This document shows, piece by piece, positions 8,722-17,578 of a DNA stretch of 64,000 nucleotides (positions are counted from its first letter, which is position 1; every line of letters starts with the position of its first letter). The notes under the pieces are model-generated. The model searched no databases and was not told the origin of the DNA. It saw only the letters and a program-made list of their open reading frames with translations. The stretch comes from Bacteroidota bacterium (GTDB lineage Bacteria; Bacteroidota; Bacteroidia; Chitinophagales; Chitinophagaceae). The position numbers and the translations under genes are program-made. Where the stretch lies: the NCBI GenBank assembly GCA_030706735.1, contig JAUZNZ010000008.1, forward strand, positions 100,163-164,162, in the 5' to 3' direction.

Positions 8722-9749
8722 AACGTTCCACCATATTCGATCTGATCCAGGTTGACGAGTTGTCGGCAACGCCTAAATATCTGCAGCTGACCAATTCCAT
8801 ATTGAAGGCGGTCGAGAACGGCAGGATCAAAAAGAACGATCTTATGCCTTCGATCAACGAACTGAGTTTCGAACTGGACATTTCGCGGGATACCGCCGAA
8901 AAAGGCTATAAATACCTGAAGAAAATGGGTGTGCTCGGCTCCGTCCCCGGCAAAGGCTATTTCATTCAAAATGCAGAGATTCGCCAAACCCTGAAGATCT
9001 TTCTGATCTTTAACAAACTGAGCGCGCACAAGAAGATCATCTATGACGCCTTCACTTCGGCCCTCGGCGAATATGTGGTTATAGATTTTTATATATATAA
9101 TAACGATTTCGGACTTTTCAAGAAGCTTCTGAACGCCCGCAAGGAAGACTATTCCCACTATGTCATCATACCCCACTTTCTCGAAGGCGGCGAGCTCGCG
9201 CACGAGATCATCAATGCCTTGCCGAAAGACAAGCTGGTCCTGCTCGACAAACAAGTGCCCGGCGTCCGGGGCGAATTTGCCGGCGTATATGAGAATTTCG
9301 AGCAGGACATCTATGGGGCGCTCGAACAGGCCAGGGAACCCCTGAGCAAATACCATACGATAAAGATCATATTCCCGGGCTATACTTACTACCCGGTAGA
9401 GATACTCAAAGGGTGCAGCCGCTTTTGCCAGGAGTATGCCTTTGCCTACAAGGTCGTCCGCAATATCGCCGAAGAGCCCATCAGGGAGGGTGAAGTGTAT
9501 ATCAATGTCATGGAGGAGGACCTGGTCATCCTGATCGAAAGGTTGATTTCCATGAAGTGGAAGGTGGGCCAGGACGTCGGCGTGATCTCGTATAACGAAA
9601 CGCCCCTGAAGAAGATCATCCTGAACGGAATCACGACCGTGTCCACCGATTTCCAGCAGATGGGGGCCATGGCGGCACGCCTGATCCTTGACAACGCCAA
9701 ATTGCAGCAGGAGGTACCTTTTTATCTCACGCTCCGAAATTCTCTTTAG
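8718..9749 (+). CDS. GntR-type regulator with LacI-like effector domain, probable rhamnose operon regulator
   Basis: A 343-residue protein starting with GTG at 8718 within the rhaB stop (GTGA). Residues about 15-80 are a GntR winged helix (KYLQLTNSILKAVENGRIKK, MPSINELSFELDISRDTAEKGYKYLKKMGVL split over the helix-turn-helix, PGKGYFI). Residues about 90-340 resemble a periplasmic-binding-protein-like sensor domain (KDKLVLLDKQVPG, DVGVISYNETPLKKIILNG, STDFQQMGAMAARLIL). This combination of a GntR DNA-binding domain and a LacI-type sensor is known in Bacteroidota sugar operons. Translational coupling to the rhamnose genes makes it the likely rhamnose-responsive regulator. Confidence 0.9.
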   Translation: MKRSTIFDLIQVDELSATPKYLQLTNSILKAVENGRIKKNDLMPSINELSFELDISRDTAEKGYKYLKKMGVLGSVPGKGYFIQNAEIRQTLKIFLIFNKLSAHKKIIYDAFTSALGEYVVIDFYIYNNDFGLFKKLLNARKEDYSHYVIIPHFLEGGELAHEIINALPKDKLVLLDKQVPGVRGEFAGVYENFEQDIYGALEQAREPLSKYHTIKIIFPGYTYYPVEILKGCSRFCQEYAFAYKVVRNIAEEPIREGEVYINVMEEDLVILIERLISMKWKVGQDVGVISYNETPLKKIILNGITTVSTDFQQMGAMAARLILDNAKLQQEVPFYLTLRNSL

Positions 9750-9762
9750 CCTGCTGGTTTCC

Positions 9763-10740
9763 TCATTCCCCCGGATACCTGATCCCGCATTGCCCGCGTA
9801 TTTTGTCCATGACCCGGCTCATCGCCAGGCTTAACGAATGGGGCATGCGGGGACTCTCTGTCAGACCCCGGTCCAGGCAGCTCATCATTTCCCGGATCTG
9901 GTACTCGAATCCATTGACCATCGGCGTAAGGTCGAATGATCGCGGCTCCTCTCCGGTACGTTCCAACAGGAACCGGTCATTCTTGTACCAGGGAGTGGGG
10001 ATCCGGATCATTCCTTCTGTTCCGGCGATCTCCGCGGTAATGGAGGTCTGGCAGGCAAGCGTGGAATGAATAGCCGCCGAACGGCCGTCCCGGTAGTGGA
10101 ATAGCGCCTGGCAGGTCTCGTCGGCGCCGGTAGGCGCCAAATGCGCCGAGGCAAGCAGCTCATCCGGTTCGCCAAGCAGGAACAGGCAAAGAAAAAGGGG
10201 ATAAATACCGATGTCCAGGAGGGACCCTCCGCCTAACCGCAGATTGTATAGCCTCCCCTCCGGATTGAAAGGCGCCTTGAACCCGAAGTCGGCTCTGACA
10301 TGGCGTATGGCCCCGAGTTGCCCCTCCCCGATAAGCCCGGTGACACGTTCCATGATCGGAAGAAATCGCGTCCACATCGCTTCCATCAGCAAACATTGAT
10401 TGGCGCGCGCTACCCCGATCATAGCCTGTACCTGCCTGTTAGACAAGGCCATCGGCTTCTCGCACAACACGGCCTTTCCATTCGCCAGGCAAAGGCGCGC
10501 ATGTTCGCAGTGATACCCGTGCGGCGTGGCGATATACACCAGATCGATCGACGGGTCGGAAGCCAGCTCCTCATAGGAGCCATAGTGCCGGGGAGCGCCG
10601 AACCGGGCGGCAAATTCCCGCGCACGCTCCGCATCGCGCGACGCAACGGCCTGCAGGACGGCCCCTTCGGTAAGTTCCAGCGCGGCGGCGAATTTATTGG
10701 CGATCTTTCCGGGTCCGATAATTCCCCATTTGTAATTCAT
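9763..10740 (-). CDS. Gfo/Idh/MocA-family NAD(P)-dependent oxidoreductase
   Basis: A 325-residue cytoplasmic protein. The N-terminal Rossmann domain begins WGIIGPGKIANKFAAALE (GxGxxA type), and the family catalytic motif CEKPMA is near residue 93. The second half is the mixed alpha/beta substrate domain, with GGGSLLDIGIYPL typical of the dehydrogenases that oxidise trans-dihydrodiols or sugar derivatives. The substrate cannot be assigned. It ends 14 bases from the GntR-type gene in convergent orientation and is divergent from the HAD gene at 10778, with only 37 bases between the two starts. Confidence 0.9.
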   Translation of the reverse strand: MNYKWGIIGPGKIANKFAAALELTEGAVLQAVASRDAERAREFAARFGAPRHYGSYEELASDPSIDLVYIATPHGYHCEHARLCLANGKAVLCEKPMALSNRQVQAMIGVARANQCLLMEAMWTRFLPIMERVTGLIGEGQLGAIRHVRADFGFKAPFNPEGRLYNLRLGGGSLLDIGIYPLFLCLFLLGEPDELLASAHLAPTGADETCQALFHYRDGRSAAIHSTLACQTSITAEIAGTEGMIRIPTPWYKNDRFLLERTGEEPRSFDLTPMVNGFEYQIREMMSCLDRGLTESPRMPHSLSLAMSRVMDKIRGQCGIRYPGE

Positions 10741-10749
10741 AAAGCTAAT

Positions 10750-10773
10750 TTAACACATACCGCCCTATCTTTG
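10750..10773 (+). promoter_or_regulatory. Bacteroidota-type promoter (TAnnTTTG -7 box)
   Basis: TATCTTTG at 10766-10773 matches the Bacteroidota -7 consensus exactly, and TTAACA lies in the -33 region (10750-10755). The box ends five bases before the ATG at 10778, so the transcript would have almost no leader. This spacing is common upstream of Bacteroidota genes. Confidence 0.6.
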
Positions 10774-10777
10774 CGGA

Positions 10778-11437
10778 ATGGGAGCGAGATCGTTTATATT
10801 CGACCTGAATGGCACGATGATCAATGATATGGAGTACCATGTCAGGGCCTGGTACCAGGTGCTCAACGAAGAGCTGAATGCGGGGCTGAGCTGGGACGAG
10901 GTGAAGAGCCACATGTACGGGAAGAACGAAGAACTCCTTGTCCGCGTATTCGGAAAGGACCGGTTCACCCGCGAGCAAACCGATCGGATCTCTTCCGTCA
11001 AGGAAAAGAAATATCAGGAGGCCTTCCGTCCGCACCTGGAATTGATCGCCGGCCTGCCGGCGTTCCTGCAGCGCGCGAAAAAGGCGGGCATCCCCATGGC
11101 CATCGGCTCGGCGGCCATCCCCCTGAACATCGATTTCGTTCTCGATAACCTCGACATCCGCCATTATTTCAGCGTCATCGTCAGCGCCCACGACGTCATC
11201 GTCAGCAAGCCCGACCCGGAAACCTATCTCAGGGCGGCGGAGTTGCTCGATGCGCAGCCGGCTGATTGCCTGGTCTTCGAGGATGCGCCCAAAGGAGTCG
11301 AGGCCGCTCTCCGGGCCGGGATGAAATGCATAGTGCTGACCACAATGCATGAGAGGGAGGAATTCGGCAATTATCCCAATGTGGCGGGCATTGTTCGCGA
11401 TTATACAGATCCGTTATTGAATGATTTTTTTTTGTAA
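10778..11437 (+). CDS. HAD-superfamily hydrolase, beta-phosphoglucomutase-like
   Basis: A 219-residue HAD protein with a helical cap between motifs I and II. Motif I reads FDLNGTMIND: the nucleophile Asp9 is present, but the usual second Asp is Asn11. Motif II Ser/Thr is in IAIGSAAIPLN-like sequence (AIGSAA), motif III Lys in VSKPDPETYL, and motif IV in VFEDAPKGVEAA. The fold suggests a sugar-phosphate phosphatase or mutase. Asn at the acid/base position is unusual for both. The gene has its own near-leaderless promoter, and the TonB receptor gene follows after 26 bases. Confidence 0.9.
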   Translation: MGARSFIFDLNGTMINDMEYHVRAWYQVLNEELNAGLSWDEVKSHMYGKNEELLVRVFGKDRFTREQTDRISSVKEKKYQEAFRPHLELIAGLPAFLQRAKKAGIPMAIGSAAIPLNIDFVLDNLDIRHYFSVIVSAHDVIVSKPDPETYLRAAELLDAQPADCLVFEDAPKGVEAALRAGMKCIVLTTMHEREEFGNYPNVAGIVRDYTDPLLNDFFL

Positions 11438-11463
11438 CCTGATGAAACGATGAACCCTACCCG

Positions 11464-13776
11464 ATGCTGCGGATCTTTCTCCTGATATTATGCTGTTTCC
11501 CCGTATGCCTGCAGGCTCAGACCTTTACCGTCAGCGGCACCATCCGCGATAAAAGGACGGGCGAGGTGCTGATCGGCGCCAGCGCCATCCTGCTTGAGAT
11601 GCCGCGGTCAGGCATGACCAGCAATTCTTATGGGTTCTATTCCCTGAGCGCCCGGCCTGGCAACTATACCCTGGTGGTCAGCTTCACGGGATATCGCGCA
11701 GATACCCTGAAGATCGTTCTCGACCGGGACATACGCCTTCCCGTCGGATTGATCGCCGGCGGTACGGAGCTGCAGGAGGTCGTGATTAGTTCGATCAGGC
11801 GCAACGATAACGTGACCAGGCCCCTGATGGGCGTTCAGAAACTCTCCACCAGCGATATCAGGAACGTGCCGGTCATCTTTGGTGAAAAAGATGTACTGAA
11901 GACGATACAGCTTTTGCCGGGCATCCAGGCTGCCGGGGATGGCAATAGCGGTTTTTTCGTCCGCGGAGGCGGCGCGGACCAGAACCTGATCCTGCTTGAC
12001 GAAGCCACCGTATATAACCCGTCCCACCTGCTTGGCTTCTTTTCCACATTTAACTCCGATGCGATCAAGGATATTACCGTGTATAAAGGCGGAATGCCGG
12101 CTGAATACGGCGGACGGCTGTCTTCCGTGGTGGACATCAAAATGAATGACGGCAATAATAAAGAAGATCATTTCGGCGGCGGCATCGGCCTGATCTCCAC
12201 CAGGCTGAATGCGGAAGGCCCGATCGTCAAGGACAAAGGGTCTTTTTCCATTAGCGGGAGACGAACCTATGCGGATCTTTTCCTGCGGCTTTCTCCCGAT
12301 TCAAACATCAACAGCAATTCCCTTTATTTCTATGACCTGAATGTCAAAGCGAATTATAAACTGAATGAGCGCAACCGTTTCTACCTGTCCGGTTATTTCG
12401 GCAGAGATGCCCTGTCATTCGGCGGCGCCTTCGGGATCGATTACGGGAACGCGACGGGCACGGCAAGGTGGAATCACGTTTTCAACAGCCGCCTTTTTTC
12501 CAATACCTCTTTCATATATAGCGACTACAGCTACAAGATAAAGATCAATTCGAACAACAATGACATCGACATTACGTCCGATATCCGCGACCTCGATTTG
12601 AAGGAGGATCTGCAGTACTACGTCAATACCGGCAATAAGATCGATTTCGGCTTCAATGCGATCCGTCACGCCATCTCCCCGGGGGTAATTACCGCTTCAG
12701 CTACGTCCAGCTTCAATTCCCTCCGGATCCAGGATAAATATAGTCTCGAGAACGCAGCGTATATCTCTCACGAATGGTCGCCCGGCAAGGTTCATCTCAA
12801 TTATGGGCTGCGACTTTCGGCCTTCTATGTTCTTGGTCCCGGGAATTTCTATACTTACGATGCAGCGGGCAATGCCGTCGACACGGCCCATTATCGCTCA
12901 GGCCAGCTGGTAACCAGCTATTTTGATCCGGAACCCCGCTTTTCCATGAGCTATACCTTGAATGATGAGGCCTCATTTAAGTGGGCGTACGACCGGAACG
13001 TCCAGGTTCTCCACCTTTTGTCCAATTCAACCTCCGCAAATCCTACGGACCTCTGGCTGCCGAGCAGTAATATCGTAAGACCCGGCATAGCCGACCAGGT
13101 CTCCATCGGCTATTACCGGAATTTTCATGATAACCAATATGAATTCTCGGCGGAGACCTACTATAAGGCCATGAAGAACCAGATTGACTATAAGAACGGC
13201 GCACAGCTGATCGCCAATGAAAACGTCGAATCCCAGCTCCTTTTCGGAAAAGGGCGTGCCTATGGTCTCGAACTTTTCATTAAGAAGAAAGCAGGCAAGC
13301 TCACCGGGTGGATCAGCTATACGCTCTCCCGTACCGAATTGCAGATCGATGGGGTCAACGAAGGGAAATGGTATCCCGCCAGGCAGGACCGAACGCACGA
13401 TATTTCGATCGTCGGCATTTATCAGGCAAATAAGAAATGGACCCTTTCGGCTACCTGGGTCTATTATACCGGTAACGCAGTGACCTTTCCCAGCGGCAAA
13501 TACCGGGTGAATGATCAGACCGCTTTTTATTATACGGAACGGAATGCCTATCGTATGCCGGCCTATCACCGCATGGACGTCGCAGCCACTTTGCTGGGCA
13601 AGACGAAACGCAGATTCGGGAGCAGCTGGACCTTTTCGGTATACAATCTCTATGGAAGGGAAAATGCCTACAGCATCGTTTTCCAGGACGACCCGGCAGA
13701 TTCGTCGAAAACCCAGGCTATCCAATATGCACTATTCCGATTTGTGCCCTCTGTAACCTACAATTTTAAATTTTGA
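11464..13776 (+). CDS. TonB-dependent receptor with CarboxypepD-like N-terminal domain
   Basis: A 770-residue outer-membrane protein with a signal peptide (MLRIFLLILCCFPVCLQAQ). Residues about 22-105 form a carboxypeptidase-regulatory-like domain (VSGTIRDKRTGEVLIGASA). A TonB plug follows (LPGIQAAGDGNSGFFVRGG, LLDEATVYNP, YGGRLSSVVDI), and the rest is a beta-barrel that ends in an aromatic residue (VTYNFKF). It is shorter than SusC proteins and is paired with a DUF4249 lipoprotein instead of SusD, a common Bacteroidota arrangement with unknown ligand. The DUF4249 gene begins two bases downstream, so the two are one transcript. Confidence 0.92.
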   Translation: MLRIFLLILCCFPVCLQAQTFTVSGTIRDKRTGEVLIGASAILLEMPRSGMTSNSYGFYSLSARPGNYTLVVSFTGYRADTLKIVLDRDIRLPVGLIAGGTELQEVVISSIRRNDNVTRPLMGVQKLSTSDIRNVPVIFGEKDVLKTIQLLPGIQAAGDGNSGFFVRGGGADQNLILLDEATVYNPSHLLGFFSTFNSDAIKDITVYKGGMPAEYGGRLSSVVDIKMNDGNNKEDHFGGGIGLISTRLNAEGPIVKDKGSFSISGRRTYADLFLRLSPDSNINSNSLYFYDLNVKANYKLNERNRFYLSGYFGRDALSFGGAFGIDYGNATGTARWNHVFNSRLFSNTSFIYSDYSYKIKINSNNNDIDITSDIRDLDLKEDLQYYVNTGNKIDFGFNAIRHAISPGVITASATSSFNSLRIQDKYSLENAAYISHEWSPGKVHLNYGLRLSAFYVLGPGNFYTYDAAGNAVDTAHYRSGQLVTSYFDPEPRFSMSYTLNDEASFKWAYDRNVQVLHLLSNSTSANPTDLWLPSSNIVRPGIADQVSIGYYRNFHDNQYEFSAETYYKAMKNQIDYKNGAQLIANENVESQLLFGKGRAYGLELFIKKKAGKLTGWISYTLSRTELQIDGVNEGKWYPARQDRTHDISIVGIYQANKKWTLSATWVYYTGNAVTFPSGKYRVNDQTAFYYTERNAYRMPAYHRMDVAATLLGKTKRRFGSSWTFSVYNLYGRENAYSIVFQDDPADSSKTQAIQYALFRFVPSVTYNFKF

Positions 13777-13778
13777 CC

Positions 13779-14588
13779 ATGCCCATGCGCGTCGCCCGGA
13801 TATTTTTCGCCATCCTTCCCTTCCTATCGGGTTTCGTTGCGTGTAAGAAAGTGGTCCAGGTTGATCTGAATAACGCGGCGCCGCAGATCGTTATCGAAGG
13901 GGAGGTAACGGATATGCCCGGACCTTACCAGGTAAAGATCAGCAAAACGGTACCCTTCGGTTCAGGCAATAACTTTCCTCCGGTCAATGGCGCGATCGTC
14001 CGGATCACCGACAGCACTACGGGATTCACGTCCGCGCTTCTGGAAAACGACTCCTCCGGCATCTATCGCACAAATGCCTTCGTCGGCCAGCATGGGCACA
14101 CCTATCTGCTGTCTGTAAACTCGGAGGGGATGTCCTACGCCGCCAGCTCTGCCATGCCCGCCGCGGTGCGCCTGGATTCGGTAAATTTCGTCCGGAACCT
14201 TGATCTCAATAATAAGCCCGCCATCAACGCCGTGGCGAACTTTCAGGACCCGCCCGGCCCCGGCAATAAATATCAGTTCACGGAATTTGTCAATGGGGTG
14301 CAGGTGCCGCAGATCTTCGTCTTCGAGGATCGGCTTTCGGATGGGAGGTATATCCGGAACACCCTCTATAACGATACCGTTCGCCTGCATCAGAACGACA
14401 CGGTTCTGGTCAGGATGAACTGCATTGACAGGAATATATATGATTATTTCTTCACTCTCCTGCAAATATCGGGAAATGGAAATTTCCAATCGGCGTCGCC
14501 CGCCAATCCGAATTCCAATCTCAGTAACGGAGCCCTCGGCTATTTTAGCGCGCACACCGTCTCCCAAAAAAGTCTGGTCGTGTATTGA
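13779..14588 (+). CDS. DUF4249-type lipoprotein partner of TonB receptor
   Basis: About 269 residues. The N terminus has a lipoprotein signal ending in GFVACKK, so Cys is the expected lipidation site. The start of the mature part (VQVDLNNAAPQIVIEGEVTD) and the following Ig-like strand pattern (PYQVKISKTVPF, INGAIVRITDS-type repeats) are typical of DUF4249 proteins. These are encoded next to TonB receptors and probably sit on the outer membrane beside them; the ligand is unknown. The ATG at 13779 is preferred to a TTG at 13773 that overlaps the receptor stop; ATG 13785 is another option. Confidence 0.82.
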   Translation: MPMRVARIFFAILPFLSGFVACKKVVQVDLNNAAPQIVIEGEVTDMPGPYQVKISKTVPFGSGNNFPPVNGAIVRITDSTTGFTSALLENDSSGIYRTNAFVGQHGHTYLLSVNSEGMSYAASSAMPAAVRLDSVNFVRNLDLNNKPAINAVANFQDPPGPGNKYQFTEFVNGVQVPQIFVFEDRLSDGRYIRNTLYNDTVRLHQNDTVLVRMNCIDRNIYDYFFTLLQISGNGNFQSASPANPNSNLSNGALGYFSAHTVSQKSLVVY

Positions 14589-16025
14589 TTAAGGCTGGTA
14601 GCTCTTTATTTTATTGTATAGCGTCTTCCGGTCGATCTTCAGGATCTCCGCCGCACGGGATTTATTGTAGTTGACCTGCTTGAGGACATTCATGATGGTG
14701 TCGTACTCCGCCTGGGCCGCCGCATTCTTCAGATCCGTGTCTTTGTGCGCGACGGGATGATGGACAGGCGCCGAATAAGCTTCTCCTGCAGAGGCGCCTG
14801 CCGGGGCAAATGAATGGCTGTCGACAATCTCCGGCGGTAATACCTTGGTGGAAATGAGACCGGACGAGGTGAGCAGCGCCGCACGCCGGATCACATTGCG
14901 GAACTCACGCAGGTTCCCGGGCCAGGAATAATTCATGAAGGTTTGCATCGTCTCTTCAGCCAATCCTTCCACTTCCTTATTCAGCTCCTTATTGGCCTTG
15001 ACCAGAAAGAATTCGGCAAATAGCGGAATATCCTCTCTGCGATATCTCAGGGCCGGCAACTGGATCGAGAATTCATTGAACCGATGGAAGAGGTCCTCTC
15101 TGAACCTTCCTTTGCGATAGGCCTCCTGCAGGTTCTCATTGGAGGCGACAATGATCCGCACGTCCACATCCATCTCTTTTACCCCGCCCACCCGCTTGAA
15201 TTTTCTCTCCTGGATCACCCTCAGGAGCGCGGCCTGGATCTCATAGGAGAGGTTGGCTACCTCATCCAGAAAAAGCGTTCCCCCATTGGCCAGTTCGAAA
15301 TGGCCCTCCTTATCCCCCAGGGCGCCCGTAAAAGCGCCTTTGACATGTCCGAATAATTCACTGCCGGCAAGCTCCTTGGACAGGGTGCCGCAATCCATGG
15401 CGACGAAGGGTTTGTCTTTCCTGGCGCTGTACTGATGGATCGTCCTGGCAATGACCTCCTTTCCGGTGCCGCTCTCGCCATACAGGATAATACTGTAGTT
15501 TGTAGGGGCCACCAGCTCGATCTGACGGTAAAGCTCCTTAGTGGCCGGCGACTGTCCGACCAGGAATTCCTCATCGCCAACGGGACGGCCATTGACCTTT
15601 TTCATTGAGTAGGCAGACGTCGAAGCAGGCGCATTTCTGGCCGGCCCCTGCTCCGACGAGGCAACCGGCTGCTGCATCGCCCTTCCGATCACATTCACGA
15701 CCTCCTCGGGGATCAGGGGCTTGGTAATATAGTCGAACGCCCCCGCCTTGATGACATCGACGGCTGTCTTGATGTCCGAATACCCGGTGATGATGATCAC
15801 AATCGCCTGAGGATCAAATTGCTTTATCTCGCGCAATACTTCCCTGCCCTCCTTATCCCCCAAGCGGAAATCGCAAAGCACCACATCGAATTTCGACTCC
15901 TTGAACTTGGCGATCCCCTTATTGCCGCTGTGAGACGCATCGGTCTCGAATCCCTTCTTTTGTAAAAAACGGCTCAGCAGATTGCACATATCCATGTCAT
16001 CGTCGATGATCAGTATTCGCTTCAT
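14589..16025 (-). CDS. NtrC-family sigma-54-dependent response regulator
   Basis: A 478-residue activator. Residues 1-120 are a receiver with acidic pocket IDDD and phospho-acceptor Asp52 (VLCDFRLGD). Residues about 160-395 are an AAA+ domain with Walker A GESGTGKE, the sigma-54-contacting GAFTGA loop, and Walker B GGTLFLDE. The C terminus is a Fis-type helix-turn-helix (NYNKSRAAEILKIDRKTLYNKI). It should activate RNA polymerase with sigma-54 after phosphorylation. No histidine kinase gene is adjacent. It faces the DUF4249 gene tail to tail and is divergent from the orphan receiver at 16341. Confidence 0.95.
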   Translation of the reverse strand: MKRILIIDDDMDMCNLLSRFLQKKGFETDASHSGNKGIAKFKESKFDVVLCDFRLGDKEGREVLREIKQFDPQAIVIIITGYSDIKTAVDVIKAGAFDYITKPLIPEEVVNVIGRAMQQPVASSEQGPARNAPASTSAYSMKKVNGRPVGDEEFLVGQSPATKELYRQIELVAPTNYSIILYGESGTGKEVIARTIHQYSARKDKPFVAMDCGTLSKELAGSELFGHVKGAFTGALGDKEGHFELANGGTLFLDEVANLSYEIQAALLRVIQERKFKRVGGVKEMDVDVRIIVASNENLQEAYRKGRFREDLFHRFNEFSIQLPALRYRREDIPLFAEFFLVKANKELNKEVEGLAEETMQTFMNYSWPGNLREFRNVIRRAALLTSSGLISTKVLPPEIVDSHSFAPAGASAGEAYSAPVHHPVAHKDTDLKNAAAQAEYDTIMNVLKQVNYNKSRAAEILKIDRKTLYNKIKSYQP

Positions 16026-16340
16026 AATCTAGGATTTCAAGTTAAAATTACAGGAAAAAGCATAAACAGTATTCCGAACATCTTGCCAAATTCTCGCCGC
16101 CCGCTGGCAGGCCCTTGAAGGCATGGAATACCAATTGTTTGGGTAAATTATTCCCCAAACCGGGAAATACTGTCCCTGAGATAGGGCATTATATTTAACC
16201 GGGCTGCCTTATTTTTGGAGTTCTGTAGGAGTTTGGGTTCGTTTAAACAGGCTCCCATTTTAATGGCTTTAAAATTGTACAATTGTTGATCGATAATGTT
16301 TTTGTGAGGTCTAAAATGTGGACAAGTGGAAACAAGCTTT
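16026..16340. promoter_or_regulatory. Divergent spacer between sigma-54 activator and orphan receiver
   Basis: A 315-base AT-rich region without a convincing gene. It holds a perfect 7-bp inverted repeat, GTTTGGG and CCCAAAC, separated by 10 bases (16137-16160). It is suited to a dimeric regulator and could be an upstream activating site for the NtrC-type protein. No good GG-N10-GC sigma-54 promoter was found; TGGCAGGCCCTTGAA (about 16104-16118) has the wrong spacing. Confidence 0.4.
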
Positions 16341-16745
16341 ATGACAGCCATTTCAAAAGTATTAATTGTTGACGATGAGCTGGATATTTGTTATTTGCTG
16401 AGCGGCATGCTGAAACAGTTGAACTTTCTGGCTGGTTTTGTCAATACCCTGTCCGACGCCGTGGTTGCTTTGCAGAACGATACTCCTGACGTGCTCTTCC
16501 TGGATAATCACCTGCCCGATGGGTTCGGTCTCGATTTCATCCCCTATGTGAAAAAGAACTTCCCGGAGACCAAAGTGGTCATGATCACCGCGCACGACAG
16601 CGCGGCAGAAAGAAATACGGCTTACAAGGGCGGAGTGGACCTGTTCATCGCCAAGCCGCTAAACCGGAAAGTGATCGTAGACGCGATCGAAAAGCTCTCC
16701 AGTTCCGGCTCTGCCGGGAAACCCTTAGTTACCCAACCGGCCTGA
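16341..16745 (+). CDS. Single-domain response regulator (receiver only)
   Basis: A receiver-only protein of 134 residues from ATG 16341; an in-frame GTG at 16326 would add five residues. It keeps the acidic pair VDDE, the phospho-acceptor Asp55 in LFLDNHLPDG, the conserved Thr in VVMITAHDS and Lys in FIAKPLN. It has no output domain, so it probably acts by phosphotransfer or protein contact. It is divergent from the NtrC-type activator, whose receiver it resembles, and the pair may share a kinase encoded elsewhere. Confidence 0.88.
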   Translation: MTAISKVLIVDDELDICYLLSGMLKQLNFLAGFVNTLSDAVVALQNDTPDVLFLDNHLPDGFGLDFIPYVKKNFPETKVVMITAHDSAAERNTAYKGGVDLFIAKPLNRKVIVDAIEKLSSSGSAGKPLVTQPA

Positions 16746-16858
16746 CCCCTCCGCTGCCCGATCCCCCTTCGCTCCCTGACCCCTCTCCGCTGCTTGAATT
16801 CTCCCCATCCCTCGTATAGTACCAATGGAAGAATTGGATCATGGTTCCGCCTTTCATA

Positions 16859-17332
16859 TTAATCCAGATATCTCCTCAGTTTCCAGGCATTGGTTTCGTG
16901 ATCTTCCATAAGGCCCGTCAGGAAGTCTGCCGTTCCCGCATCCTCGAATTTGTCGGAGCATTCGTCGATGTCCTTTCTCAGCTTGACAATGATGCTTTCA
17001 TGGTCGCTGAGCAGCTCCTTGATCATTTCTTTCCGTGTAGGGTACTTGCCGGGTGCCTCTTTTAGATGGGTCTGCTGCAGGAACTCGTGCATGGTGCCGA
17101 TGGGATGGCCACCCAGTTTGCTGATCCGTTCCGCGATCTCGTCGATCGCCTCCGCTAACTCCGTATACTGCTTTTCAAACAGGAGATGCAGCTCCATAAA
17201 ACTCTCTCCCGCGACATTCCAATGGAATTTCCTTGTTTTTGTGTACAGGACGGCCTCGTCCGCCAAACCCGACGTCAGCAAGGTCATTACGCCCTTTAAA
17301 TTTTTTTCTGAAATACCTAAATGGGGTTGCAT
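16859..17332 (-). CDS. dps: Dps-family ferritin-like DNA-protection protein
   Basis: A 157-residue four-helix protein from ATG 17332; an upstream in-frame ATG at 17374 would add 14 residues that fit poorly. Dps features are the ferroxidase motif KFHWNVAGESFMELHLLFE with downstream YTELAEAIDEIAERI, and the late helix SIIVKLRKDIDECSDKFEDAGTADF split by a loop. Dps dodecamers oxidise iron with peroxide and shield DNA in stress. The gene stands alone, convergent with the orphan receiver. Confidence 0.93.
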   Translation of the reverse strand: MQPHLGISEKNLKGVMTLLTSGLADEAVLYTKTRKFHWNVAGESFMELHLLFEKQYTELAEAIDEIAERISKLGGHPIGTMHEFLQQTHLKEAPGKYPTRKEMIKELLSDHESIIVKLRKDIDECSDKFEDAGTADFLTGLMEDHETNAWKLRRYLD

Positions 17333-17549
17333 ATTGAATTTGTTTTCCTTCAATAACCATAAATGATACCACAATCCGTCAGGCGTTCTTTTGATCCGCC
17401 CTTCCTCAACGTGTAGAAAAAATTGCTCATTTTTTTGGTTGGGAGGGCATCATGCTGAACGTTCCTTTGTCTGGCTTCCGCAATATTCAACGGGATTTGA
17501 AAAAAAATGAGCGTGATCGAGAATTTGGCAGGGATTTTTAACTATCAAC

Positions 17550-17564
17550 ACGACGGAATGTCGT
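17550..17564 (+). other. Short perfect hairpin in the leader of the YtxH operon
   Basis: ACGAC and GTCGT form a 5-bp stem around GGAAT, 14 bases upstream of the ATG at 17579. It lies where it could modulate translation initiation; significance is uncertain for so short a stem. Confidence 0.3.
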
Positions 17565-17578
17565 AAAAATGTAAAACT

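Noticed and set aside
16104..16118. Sigma-54-like promoter TGGCAGGCCCTTGAA
   Set aside because: The spacing between GG and the downstream block is off by one and GC is replaced by AA.
16148..16351. 67-codon minus-strand open frame in the divergent spacer
   Set aside because: Residue content is unlike the neighbours, it crosses the start of the receiver gene, and the region has regulatory features instead.
17526..17541. Sigma-54-like sequence before the YtxH operon
   Set aside because: TTGGCAGGGATTTTTA lacks the -12 GC dinucleotide.
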